DNA of 64,000 nt from NCBI GenBank assembly GCA_963682175.1, contig OY821774.1, forward strand, positions 44,344,201-44,408,200, written 5' to 3'. Below, in pieces: positions 13,501-24,207 of this stretch. The notes beneath the pieces were generated by a model that was not told where the DNA came from, searched no databases, and worked only from the letters and a program-made list of their open reading frames with translations. How positions within the stretch are numbered: the stretch's first letter is position 1; each line of letters opens with the position of its first letter. Position numbers and translations under genes: made by a program. The stretch comes from Triglochin maritima. Its lineage: Eukaryota; Streptophyta; Magnoliopsida; Alismatales; Juncaginaceae.

Positions 13501-16500
13501 TATTTTATAAACATTCAAAAAATGGTAAAATTGCAATTTTGATTGTTTATGTTGATGACATCATTTTACCTGGTGATAATGAAACAAAGTTAGCAGGCTT
13601 AAAGAAGAAACCTGCAAAAGAGTTTCAAATTAAGGATCTGGGAGTCCTCAAGTATTTTCTTGGAATGAAATTGGCTAGATCCAAGGAAGGTGTATTTGTT
13701 AACCATAAGAAATATGTTCTTGATCTCCTTGAAGAAACATGTTTACTTGGTTGTAAGACGATGGAGACTCCAATTGAGCCTAACTTGAAGTTACAAGTTG
13801 CTAAGGTTGAAGAAGTAAAGGATAAGGAACAATATCAAAGACTCGTAGGAAAATTGATCTACTTGTCTCATACACGGCCAGACATCGCTTTTGCAGTTAA
13901 TATGGTCAGTTAGTTCATGCACTCACCAGGAGCAAAGCATTTCGAAGCTCTCAATAGGATCTTAAGATATCTGAAAGGAAATCCAGGGAGAGGCCTACTA
14001 TTCAAGAAACACGGACATCTTCAAGTGGAAGTATACACAGATGCAGACTGGGCAGGAAGTGTTACTGACAGGAGATCCACATCTGGCTACTAGGGGTGAG
14101 CTTCGGTCCGGGACCGGACCGGACCGAAGACCGAATTTTTCGGAAGACCGGACCGAAGACTGGACCGAAAAATTCGGTTCGGTCCGGGTCGGTCTGGTCC
14201 GGTCCAAAACCCGAATTTAACCCTTAAAATTTCGGTCTTTGACCGGACCGAACCGGACCCGACCGAAGACCGAATTCCCATGGTCCTCCGGACCGAAGAC
14301 CGGACCAAAAAAGTTCGGTCCGGTTCGGTCCGGACCGAAAAATTCGGTTCGGTCCGGACACCCGGACCGAACCGAATTTTGCTCACCCCTACTGGCTACT
14401 GTTCCTTTGTTGGTGGGAACCTAGTTACATGGTGGAGAAAAAAACAGAACGTAGTAGCTAGAAGGAGTGCTGAAGCAGAATTTAGAGATGTTGCTCATGG
14501 AATCTGCGAAGTGATGTGGATAAAAAGAATACTCGAAGAATTGAAGTTTCCTCACTCAACTCCTATGAAGGTCTATTGTGACAACAAGGCTGCCATTTCT
14601 ATAGCTCATAATCCAGTTCTTCATGATCGCACAAAACATATAGAAGGGGATAAACACTTCATCAAGGAGAAACTCAATGTTGGAATAATATGTATGACAT
14701 ATCTTCCAACAGATGAACAATTAGCTGATGTATTGACAAAGGGACTACATAAGAAGCAATTTGATAAGCTGACTAGCAAGCTGGCTACGGAAGATATCTT
14801 CAAACCAGCTTAAGGGGGAGTGTTGGAAATTCGGTCATTAAAGGCTATGATCTTTAGTCATAATTCCATAATATTCTGGAATTGATTCTGTGTAAATATA
14901 GATACTAAAAGCTGTAAAATCAGAGAGAATAGGAAAATAGAAGCTTTCAAATGTTAGCCTTTAGTTGGTTTCCTTTTTTGTTGTAATTGCTCTCTGTATA
15001 AGAGAACCTTGAATTCATTCGGAAGAATTAAGACGTATTTTTCTCCTTATAATTTCTAAGTGTAACTATCATGTATCACGTACAACAGACATGTGTATGC
15101 TACATTAAAAGAACAGAGAGATAGTATATACACTTACGGAAGATGTTATGATATTGGGAGAATATACGTATGTACAATAACAGGATGTTAAACAAAATAT
15201 TACAAAATATTTGAGTGTCAATTATTGTGTTTTTCTAATACCAAAGCTAGCAGAAAAGCAAGATTCACCCCCATCCACTCAAGGGAACTTATGGAACAAC
15301 AAATCAAATGCAGGCAATAGTATAATGTAAATGTAAACCAAAACAAATAGCAGTTATACATGATGAGTACTATTTTACCAGCTGGTGCATACTCCATTTA
15401 GAAACAAAAAAGTTTTTCTCCCATCCCTCCAAGAAGGACATCCCGTTTAAAAGACTACTTGTGATGTATCCAGGTGCACCTGTAGAACATATATCCAATG
15501 ATTATCTGATTAATCACATAATAACCCATAATATTTATCGTTAAAGGTTTTTTAACTTGTAACCCTGTCACAAACAAATTAACCATGCATGACTTACATG
15601 CAGGCGGCAACAAATTACTCACAACCTACGTGGCCAATAAAACTGCACCCAATCAATTTGTCTCCCTCCATTCTCTCACTCACAAGTCACAACCTTACAT
15701 TTTATTATTCACCTAAGTCTTAAACTTCCCATTTCTATCAATTTAGAACACCATCACATCATCTTCTTACTTCTTAGGAATACTAGGTATAAACGGGTTG
15801 AAGAAGCACTAACATAGGAGCTGAGGGGATAGAAATAATTTAATTCAAAAGGAAAATGATATTCTCAGTTCTATGAACAAGTAACAAAGTACACGCGAGA
15901 GGGCCGGGGGGTGGTATGCGGTATAACACATTTGGTTGAACTAACTCATAAGTCTAAACTTTTATGCTAATTTTTTTTTCTGCTTCAGATAGGAACCAAA
16001 GCAAATAGCACTGCAGAACCACAGAAATACTTAAGTCCATGCCTAGGATCAAGAGAACCATATGTGAGTAACTTGAAAAAAAATTCACAAGTTTGTGGAT
16101 TCATACTGACAAAACTAAATCATTTTCTGTTGTATTATATTATGCACAAATAAGCATAGACGTGGAGTGGATATTTTTCCGAATTTCATTGACCAAGCTA
16201 GCTTGGTCCTACTTACTGTTGTATTTATTAAAAAAAGGAACCATCCCGCTACTACAAAAAAATTCTAATATAATTCTCAGTTGCTGTTCTATCACCGTAC
16301 AAAGGAAAGTGCCAAAAGGTAACTCCTTAAGACTGTGGTTATAAGTTTATCTCAACTAGTCCATGGGTGTTTTTTAGCGATTCAATGAGTCCATGGGTTA
16401 TGAAGATCTATACCCGAACATTAGGGTTACTTAGTTTTCATAACATACAACTTTATAAGAAGGTTAAAGCTTAAAAATTATTTAACAAACATATATAGTG

Positions 16501-19500
16501 GTGATCATCCTCAAACACATTATTATTTTGTTAAATATTTTCAAGATCTACCAGCAAATATTGGACACATGATATTGATAAAACCAGTCTTAAGTCTCAA
16601 CTTTGTGCCTTGCACAAACAAAGATTCCAATTGGATTGAGAACAAAGAACCGTGATATACTATATGCTGGTACTTACCCTGGAATGGTGCAGCAATGGCG
16701 AACCAATTCTTCACATATTTTTCAAAAACCTGGTCAGAGTTGCACGAAATGAAGAATTAAATAATATGGTTATTTAATTATTTTCATTTCAAAAGAAATT
16801 ATTCTCTTCAAGTAGAAAAGACCATGTTTCGACTGACTACTTACATCACTGTGCAGAGATAGGAAGCATTTTACAAGAAGTCCTCCCATGGAATGCGATA
16901 CAATGTTTATTTTCCTCCCACCAGACAAATCATAAACTGATTTTAACTTAGCGGAAAACCTATCCAATGTTTCTTGAAGCCTGTCACAGAAGAATAAATA
17001 TTACAATTCAATTATTTATGGTAACCTACCAAGGAACTGCTTTGTCATCAACAGATTGATGAACACTAGAATATGTGTCTGGTAAGGTTTGAATAAAGAA
17101 CAGGTTGAGAGAAAGAAGCATTTTTAGCAACCTGTTACTTTGCCGGAAGTCATAACCAAATCCGAAAAGAGTCTTTCCCTCTTGAAAGCCCCACTTGATC
17201 ATTTGTTCAATCATATCATGGAAATAATAAACCACTTCCTGACCAACAATCTGCAGCATCAAATAATACAGTGCTGTTATAACAATATTCTGATATTATT
17301 ATGAAAATTATGAAAAATTGTTACATTCAATCATCTTATAAAATCAAATAATGGTATTCCCATCCTAGGTTAAAACATTTCTAATTTTCTTGCTTAAGCA
17401 GTTAAGTGTTTATTTTTTGGGCAAATGACCCATGATAATATCACATTTAGTGCATAATTATTACTATAATCATAAACATATTTATGGAAATAATCATGAA
17501 TTAGGAAATATTTTGAATATCTTCTACCCTAAATATTATTCTTTTATTTTTTTTGTAGATGATTTCAAATCCTTACCAAAAAGACAAGAAAGATTTTGAT
17601 TGAAGGAAAAGAAAGGAAAAATTATCAATTAAGATTTCCATGACACCACAAAATCTTACAAGATTATTTGAACCTTCCATATTGAAACAAAGAAGGAGAA
17701 TAATCTCAAAAATTCGTCACTTTATAAAACCCCAAGAGAAAACCCATCAAAAGAGGGAGAAAAGCTAACCCTAGTCTCCCAAATTCTTCCCCAACCTAAC
17801 CATCATCAAAAGGAGCAAGTTGGAATGTTCTTTGGGCTGTCCGGAAGGGGAGAAATTGGTGTTGGGATCGTTGGAACGGGAAGGAGTTGTTGTCCGTGCT
17901 TCTCCGTCACTTCTTCCAATTCCTAAGCACCTTTCTACTCTTTTAAATCTTAGTTTCTCATATATGCATCAAATTTCAGTATTTTGTTGTTATTTGTTTC
18001 GTACAATGAGTAGCTAAGTAATTTTGTAGGGTGAAGATGAAGCATGTATGATGTGTTGATATAATTTGCTACCTCAATGTTAATTGCAATTATTTTAGCA
18101 ACTTTTTCATCTGTTTGATTTATTGCATGTTAAGAATCATGAACTTGACTTTGTGGTTGTATGTTGACGGTTGCCTGCTGCATACAATTAGACATAATAG
18201 ATGAATTCATTTAACAAGTCAAAATCGTTGTTGTGAGATTTGTTAAGTGTAGAGATTTATAACTTGTGTATTGCTTGTTATTAATTTAATAGATATGAAT
18301 GCATGAATTAACCGTCCAGGTTATTTGTCTCGTATAAGTTGCTTGTGCCCGTATGATACATTGAGGATAGTGTAAGTTGCTTGCGCCCTCACTATCTAGT
18401 CCAAACACATCTTCCTAATTTACTAAGGTAATTGCATGGTCATTGGTAGTGAGTAAATCATCAACACAAATTACTTGTGGATTCCGAACCCTAGAACTCG
18501 TTTTATATAGAATTTCATCTAGATAGGTTTTGTTTCTGTTTTGTGTTAGTATAGTTAAAACTCAAAAACATCAATTGCGTTCTTCTTTCGATTTAGTTTC
18601 CGCGTATTAAGATTTACTTCTAAACTTCTTCCTTGTGGACTCGACCCCTACTTATCCTTGCTAGTTTAGGATATAAGTTGTGGTATTTTGAGAGCTTAAC
18701 GACAACTCGACAACCCATAGAACAAAAATGACAAGCTACAACATTTGAATATATGTTAGAATTCAGAAGATTTATTTCCTAACAAGATGAATAAGATGCC
18801 TCAGAATAATCCTATACAACTGAATGGCGTGTTTTTATAGTGTACAGGTTAGAATTAAAAATATACCTACAAAATAGAAACTATTATGTAGCACACAAAT
18901 ACAAAGTAAAACAATTATGGTATCTTAAATGTATGAAGACATGTAAAAGACAAGCCAAAAGTGGGTTAGTGTCACTAGTAAACGATAGCTAAATTTTAAT
19001 ATTTAACAAACATATAAAAGAACTCTGGTGAAAGCAATGACAAGCGAAAAGTGGAGATTGTTCTCATAGTCTGAAAAGCTATTAATAATTTCTAGGGGGC
19101 TCAAGTTACCAAATAAAATGAACCAGGAACCGTCAGCAGTCCTATTTCCCCAAATATATCAAGATGGAGAATAAGTGAAGCTGAGAGAAAGTTCTCAACA
19201 TCTTACTTCTGCAAGTTTGTCAATGGAAGGTAACGATCTGGTAATAATCTAGATCTTGTTCTGAACTAAAACTAAATTATGCACAAGAGTTTTGGAACAT
19301 AACAAATCTAAAGTTGTGGATGATGACAGCAGTAAATTATACAACCTAAACGCTAAGAATTTCTAAAGCATTAAAATTGGCATGGCAGAACACGTAAGGT
19401 TTTCGAACTTGTTACATCGGCCTTTCAAGGGTTTGATGAACTTGTAAATTTTCTCTATAAACTTATGCTTAGAGAACAAAAAGGAAAAATATAACAAAAT

Positions 19501-22333
19501 GAAAGAAGGCATACAACGTCTGGGTCCAGCACATCAATTGCATACAATCCATGTCTGTCTTCAGGCACAACTATCTTTGTCTTTTGATCTATAGAAACGG
19601 TTTCACCTGTTCTCAACCAAACAAGAAGGGAAGTGCAACACAATATTTTAGTACAAACTACTATATGTTTCATTTGCATGAGGAAATGGGAAACCATCAG
19701 ATAAACAATACAAGGAAATTAGAAGGCATGTTATCTGATACATCATGAAAAAACCATTCTGCCGAAACAAGCTGTGTTCTTTAGTTTGATTCGCCATTGC
19801 ATTCTATAATGAAACTGAACTGCTCCTATTTTGAATGTAGACTGACTTTGATGATGTCAAGGTGTAGATGTAAAAAAAAATATGTCACACTTTAATGGGT
19901 ATTACTGGACACCTGTAAGATTTTATTGCATTCTCTTGCACACACAAAAATTGACATGAAGTATCTCTCTAGGCTTCCCCTGTGGCTAATCCTTTTATCT
20001 CTATTTATTCAATTTTCTCCTCGTTGAGTCTACCATCCAGTTGTAACACTCTAGAGTCACTACTATGATTCCCAAGTTCAGGCCATACCACAATTACTCA
20101 TATAGTCAAAAATCACCTCCTCCAGCAGCCCAAATGCAGTTCACCTTATACACTAATCATTAGAAAATCAATTGTCAAATAAGGGTGAATGAAATGAACC
20201 CTTATTCAGTTAGAGGTAAACTGGCAATTTGACATTAAGTCTAAATGACTAAACTCCATCTGGTAGCTAGTAATACCCTCTCCTCATCTTAAAGTAGACA
20301 AAAGTCTAAAAGACTATACTCCATCTGGTAGCTAGTAATGCCCACAACTCATCATAAAGTAGACAATCATGCTCCACAAGTAACTGGCACAATTAAGATA
20401 ATCCCAAACAATCTCTAAATTGCATGACAAATAACCAAAAACATCCAAAAATTGTCATTTTGTCAGTATTAGTGTCAAATGGTGATTTGAACCTTCTCTA
20501 AATCTCATTAACACCAAATTATTCAAATCTATCCGAAATTCACTAATTTAAGGGGTGTTTGTGCACCAAGAAACAAATGGAAAAGAAAATAATTTCCCTT
20601 TGACCAAAATTTTTACTGGTGTTTATGTCAGTCTTAGAAGAAGAAGAGAAATTCCTTCTGCTTCTCTCTGTCATCCAGGATGTACTGAAATTTTTTCCCT
20701 CAGTTTCTCATACCCGCAGGAAACCAATGGAAAGTGCAACAAAGTTGTAAAACATGTACATGTCTATCAAATTTATTTAATATTTATTTTTATTACATAA
20801 AAACTTAACTACAAAAATATTAAAATCATAATTTAAAAATTAAACAATATGATTATCTTTAAAAAACATGACAATATGTTATCAAATTATACCATAAAAC
20901 TAGATAATAAAGATTAACCAAAAGAATGCATCTTGAACTTCATATTATCTTGTTAAAATAAGATATCATTCAAATTTTAATTTAGTATATTGTTTAAAAG
21001 TGTATGACTATAATAATCTTATTAATTAATTTAATATTCAACAAGTTATATGTATATAATATATAATTCACACATCACATTTGAGTTAAATTAAACTAAA
21101 ATGTGCAATGCTTATTTAAATTTTAACTTACAACATACTCTTCAGTCTTCACAATAAAATTATACATTTATATATACAACATTTACAAATAATATTAATT
21201 TTCTGTAAATGATAGTTAATCAATTCCGTTTTTTAATTTTTCAGTGGATTTCAGTGACATGCACAAATAACAGAATCTTAGTCAAAAGGAAATTGATTTC
21301 CTCTGGTTTTTATTTTTTATTGTTTTCCCTTTGACCACAGAATTCATTTTCCATTGGTTTCCTATGCACAAACACCCCCTTAAGGATCCAAGCACGTCCA
21401 CAACTTCCTCTTATACCGGAACCCACAAAATGATCACAACTTAAGCTCCACTGGACCTCCCTTTGGAACCCACAAAGTAGACCAACTTTGGTATCAAAAT
21501 GCAACCAGACCTTCCTCTGAACTAAATGACGTCGAAACCCCAAGATCAAACTTTACCAACTTTGGCACTCAAAGAGAAGCCAAAGCTTCCACTGGAATAG
21601 AAGAAACCCAAGAAATCAAATCTTCACCAATTTCGGTACTGTACTAGTACCGGAGGTTCCTCCAAAACCAACCGAACCCAAAGATCAAAACTTTACGAAA
21701 TTTGTTACCAAAATGCAACCAAAGCATCATCTGGAACTGAAAACCCCCCAAAGATTAAAACTTTACGAAATTTGATACCAAAGTGCAACCAAAGCTTCCT
21801 TTGGATCTGAAGAAAAAACCCCTCAAAGATCAAAACTTTACCCAAGTTTGGTACCAAAATGCAACCAAAGCATCCTCTGGAACTGACAAAACCCAAAAAG
21901 ATGAAAACTTTACCACATTTGGTACCAAAACATCCTCTGGAACTAACAAAACCCCAAAAGATGAAAACTTCACCAAAATTCGGTACTCAAAGTGCTTCCA
22001 TTGGAGCTCCCAAAAGCTCAAAACTTTACCAATTTCGGCACTCAAATATCAAAATTCTACCGAACTCTACGAAATTCCGGTACTCAAAGTTTTACCGGTT
22101 TTGGGGTCGAAGAGGGACCAGAGCTTCCTCTGGAACTCGCGGTCCGCACCGAAGATCCTGACCCAGACCCTCTCCTCCCTGCCGTCGTCGTCGACGGCGT
22201 TGAGGATAGAGCCGGCGATGCCGGGGACGAGGAGGACGGGGTCGAGGTAGGGGTTGAAGAGCGGCTCCTGCTTCTTCACGAGCCGCAGCCACAGCTCGAT
22301 CGACTTCATCAGCTCCTCCAGCATCGACGCCAT
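4506..22333 (-). CDS. LCAT4: LCAT-like 4 / LCAT-type phospholipase A (alpha/beta hydrolase)
   Basis: Eleven exons, in transcript order: 22333-22096, 19606-19515, 17250-17132, 16980-16845, 16729-16678, 15479-15379, 9180-8998, 8425-8268, 7532-7478, 5457-5404, 4904-4506. They sum to 1587 nt (528 residues), all GT-AG and phase-consistent, close to the length of Arabidopsis LCAT4. Family landmarks are [10 protein letters not shown] (residues 33-42), the nucleophile elbow SHSMGG with Ser180, NGDGSVP with probable catalytic Asp387, and DHRG with His412. The Arabidopsis relative is described as a cytosolic phospholipase A acting on phosphatidylcholine-type lipids. No signal peptide is evident at the N-terminus ([10 protein letters not shown]). 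The acidic, Ala-rich C-terminal tail is poorly conserved. The gene is unusual for its 17.8-kb span: intron 6 (6.2 kb) hosts a Copia element, and introns 1, 2 and 9 host further repeats. The reading frame is intact, so the gene is probably functional if these introns splice. Confidence 0.92.
6176..6495 (+). repeat. 5' LTR of the TRIM
   Basis: First copy of the direct repeat, ending just before the primer-binding site. It contains a purine-pyrimidine alternating GCGCGTATATG stretch near 6429. Confidence 0.8.
6782..7100 (+). repeat. 3' LTR of the TRIM
   Basis: Second copy of the direct repeat, starting two bases after the polypurine tract and ending at the CTTGC flank. Confidence 0.8.
9802..10042 (+). 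repeat. 5' LTR of the intronic Copia element
   Basis: 241 bp starting TGTTGGAAATTCG; bounded by the GTAAC duplication on the left and the primer-binding site on the right. Confidence 0.93.
10061..14813 (+). pseudogene. Degenerate Copia gag-pol polyprotein
   Basis: Pieces in several frames follow the Copia order. Gag is 10061-10690 with a start at [10 protein letters not shown]. The zinc knuckle [15 protein letters not shown] lies near 10908. The protease region [12 protein letters not shown] lies near 11160. Integrase pieces with HSDVWGP and DTPQQN lie at about 11630-12220. RT with [14 protein letters not shown] and the catalytic YVDDIIL lies at 12884-13913. RNase H with DADWAGS and RRSTSGY lies at about 14040-14090 and resumes after the MITE with RRSAEAEF. 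Multiple stops and frameshifts, plus the MITE insertion, make it non-functional. Confidence 0.93.
14091..14391. mobile_element. hAT-like MITE nested in the Copia RNase H region
   Basis: 301 bp with TIRs TAGGGGTGAGC, perfect 8-bp target duplications CTGGCTAC (14083-14090 and 14392-14399), and an interior made of CCGGACCGAAGACCGG-like short repeats. Removing one duplication plus the element rejoins the RNase H reading frame (TSGY then CSFVGG), so the insertion postdates the Copia copy. Confidence 0.95.
14821..15061 (+). repeat. 3' LTR of the intronic Copia element
   Basis: 241 bp, 8 substitutions and no length difference from the 5' LTR; bounded by the polypurine tract and the GTAAC duplication. 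Confidence 0.93.
17433..18712. mobile_element. Solo LTR in LCAT4 intron 2
   Basis: The sequence starts TGATAATATC and ends CTCGACA. It is flanked by a perfect 5-bp duplication ACCCA (17428-17432 and 18713-18717). No primer site, polypurine tract or polyprotein is present, so it is a 1280-bp solo LTR left by LTR-LTR recombination. The CTTGTGGACTCGACCCCTA phrase near 18632 is typical of Ty3/gypsy LTR ends; the superfamily is an inference. Its strand cannot be fixed from the LTR alone. Confidence 0.85.
20237..20368. repeat. Two-copy tandem repeat (about 66 bp) in LCAT4 intron 1
   Basis: Two adjacent units share AAAGTCTAAA, CTCCATCTGGTAGCTAGTAA and AAAGTAGACAA with a few substitutions. It is a local duplication with no visible function. 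Confidence 0.7.
20552..21379. mobile_element. PIF/Harbinger-like non-autonomous element in LCAT4 intron 1
   Basis: Inverted ends begin GGGGTGTTTGTGCA and remain recognisably complementary for about 60 bp (CCAATGGAAAA and CCCTTTGACCA blocks on both sides). TTAA lies on both flanks (20548-20551 and 21380-21383), fitting the TWA-type duplication of PIF/Harbinger elements. The AT-rich interior has no transposase. Confidence 0.7.
21430..22140 (-). repeat. Tandem array of degenerate copies of the LCAT4 exon 1 end and 5' splice site
   Basis: Read on the minus strand, units of about 56-76 bp follow the pattern GTTCCAGAGGAAGCTCTGG ... TTGGTACCAAA ... GGTAAAGTTTTGATC. The parental unit is the end of exon 1 with its donor (22140-22087). 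Degenerate copies start, on the plus strand, at about 22020, 21964, 21904, 21832, 21757, 21687, 21619, 21547 and 21484. Each copy keeps a CCAGAGGA-like block and most keep a GTAAA donor-like block. They have decayed by substitution and indels and do not extend the main ORF. Confidence 0.75.
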
Positions 22334-23299
22334 TAGGGGTTCGGACAGGAATTGGGGCAGAATTGGGGAAAGGAATTAGGGTTTGGGGTTGTCGAGACGA
22401 CAAGGAAGAGTTGAGTTTAGTTGAGTTTTAGAGACGTGGATGATTGTTGGGTTGGGTTGAGTGTCGAGGATAGTTGGATTGGAGGTGGTGGCGACTATTA
22501 ATTAGTAATAAATAAATACCTAACTTACCAGTTTTTTTTCCAAAACCACAATCTGAGGAGATGATTAGGGGATTTATTCTAACAATTGGAGGATATTTTA
22601 GAATTCTATTTCTAGTGATTGATAGAGATAGAGTATTATAAAATGAAGATAATCATTTATTTTTCTAAATAATTAGAATACAAGTAGTCTTTTCGATCAT
22701 GTTGCATTCTTGTAACAATTATGCACTCGTGTTAGGATTTCGTGTCAAGCATAATTTGAAGGGAGGAAAATCACCATGTTTAGACTAAAAAAATAGTTAA
22801 GTCACATGTTATATTATTATTTTCTTTCCAAATAATATCTTAATTGATTATTATCAAGTAAAAAACAATTGATTATATAACAAAAGATATTATTTGTTTC
22901 GGTTTCATGTAAAAAATAAACATATCACGTACAATTGTCATTTTAATGTCGAATTGCGTACCATATTTTTACATTTCTATCATCATAAATTAGCCTAATA
23001 AAATATTTTCTCCTCACAAAAAAATCGTAATTGTTCGTGTTTAAATCGTGTCATCAAAAATTGACATTCATAAACATAAGTTCACAGATACTCAAATTGA
23101 ATTTTTTGAGTAAGATACGGAGGACTTTCCCTAGGTTTTAAGAAGCGACAGACTACTTTGTAATACAACTTTTGAAAGTCTTAGAAGTTACGAAACTCTT
23201 GCTCCAAAACTTTTTTTTGTTGCAAATCTGTCGCTTAAAAGCAATATCAGAAGACGATCAATTCACTTTGTATAGCTCCCTACAAACAATCACACACTA
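22334..23299. other. Upstream region of LCAT4, no gene
   Basis: The first 150 bp is the probable 5' UTR and proximal promoter of the minus-strand LCAT4 gene. The rest is AT-rich DNA in which I see no gene. Its last bases (23284-23299) are the left target duplication of the LINE fragment. Confidence 0.4.
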
Positions 23300-24191
23300 A
23301 CAATAACAAGGCTTTCACTTGGGTACTAAACAATAACAAGATATTAACAAAAGATAGATTGATTAGAAAAAGGGTCAACACAAACCCAATTTGCCCCATG
23401 TGTAGACTTTATCGTGAAACAATTCAACATTTATTTTATGATTGCGACTTTGCTAGTTTATTTTGGGACAGAGCCTCCATGATAGACCTAAATAATGAGT
23501 GAGGAAACAACATACATTTCCGTCTTAATGTTCAAAATTGTCTTGATTTCGGAATCAAGAAATGGAATGTTCTAATAAATTGTTTATTTTGGTTGCTTTG
23601 GGGTGAACAAAATAACCGTATTTTTCGTGGAACGTCTCTATCAATAGATTTGTTGCTTAACAATATTTTTGATCATATGAAATTATGGCTAGGTACTTTG
23701 AAAAGATCGGGAATCCCTCTCCAACAACCACACAGCTTCAAGCGGGCTCGGACCCTTGTCATTGGACAACTTCCTAATCGCCTCTCCCCAATGCAGCTAG
23801 ATTCACCGGCTTATAATGCATTGTCTCCTGCAGTACATCCCGCCATCACTGTCCGTGCAACTGACATTGATGGAAGAAACTCCCCATCTGAGAGCGAGAT
23901 CCTTCGTAACCGTGAGGCCGATAGGATTATGGTCGAAGAGCAAGAGCGGGAGGACGAGAGGATCCGGGAGTTAGAGGAGTACGGGACAATCCGTTGAAGC
24001 TCCACATCATCTAACGAAAGCTATAGAAACAAGTCCGTCCTGAAATTATCTAGCTTTGGGTTTTTTTTTGGCATGAGCTAAAGGAAACTTAACCTTATCA
24101 TCACTAAACTTATGGTTGTATGTTTTATGGCATGACTGTTGATCACGGTTATGCTATCTTATTTAATGCAATACATGCTTGCTTTCAAAAA
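23300..24191 (+). mobile_element. 5'-truncated LINE with zf-RVT tail
   Basis: The segment is flanked by a 16-bp direct repeat, AAACAATCACACACTA (23284-23299 and 24192-24207), and its 3' end is an A-run. That is the signature of target-primed reverse transcription with 5' truncation. The first coding stretch reads TKDRLIRKR, then CPMC, then IQHLFYDCDFASLFW, which is the zf-RVT domain at the C-terminus of plant LINE reverse transcriptases. An in-frame TGA follows near 23500. A further open stretch (23593-23997), ending in an Arg/Glu-rich segment, is the remaining C-terminal region. Confidence 0.88.
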
Positions 24192-24207
24192 AAACAATCA
24201 CACACTA

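Larger units (their letters stand above)
9802..15061 (+). mobile_element. Copia LTR retrotransposon in LCAT4 intron 6 (Ale/Retrofit-like)
   Basis: The element lies antisense to the host gene. LTRs of 241 bp (9802-10042 and 14821-15061) differ at 8 positions (about 3.3%). The target duplication is a perfect 5 bp, GTAAC (9797-9801 and 15062-15066). The primer site TGGTATCAAGAGC follows the 5' LTR directly, and the polypurine tract AAGGGGGAG ends at 14820. The LTRs end in AAGT rather than the usual CA. The internal region encodes a broken gag-pol in Copia order (gag, protease, integrase, RT, RNase H) and is itself interrupted by a hAT-like MITE at 14091-14391. The lineage name rests on the RT motif [12 protein letters not shown] and short LTRs, so it is an inference. 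Confidence 0.95.
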
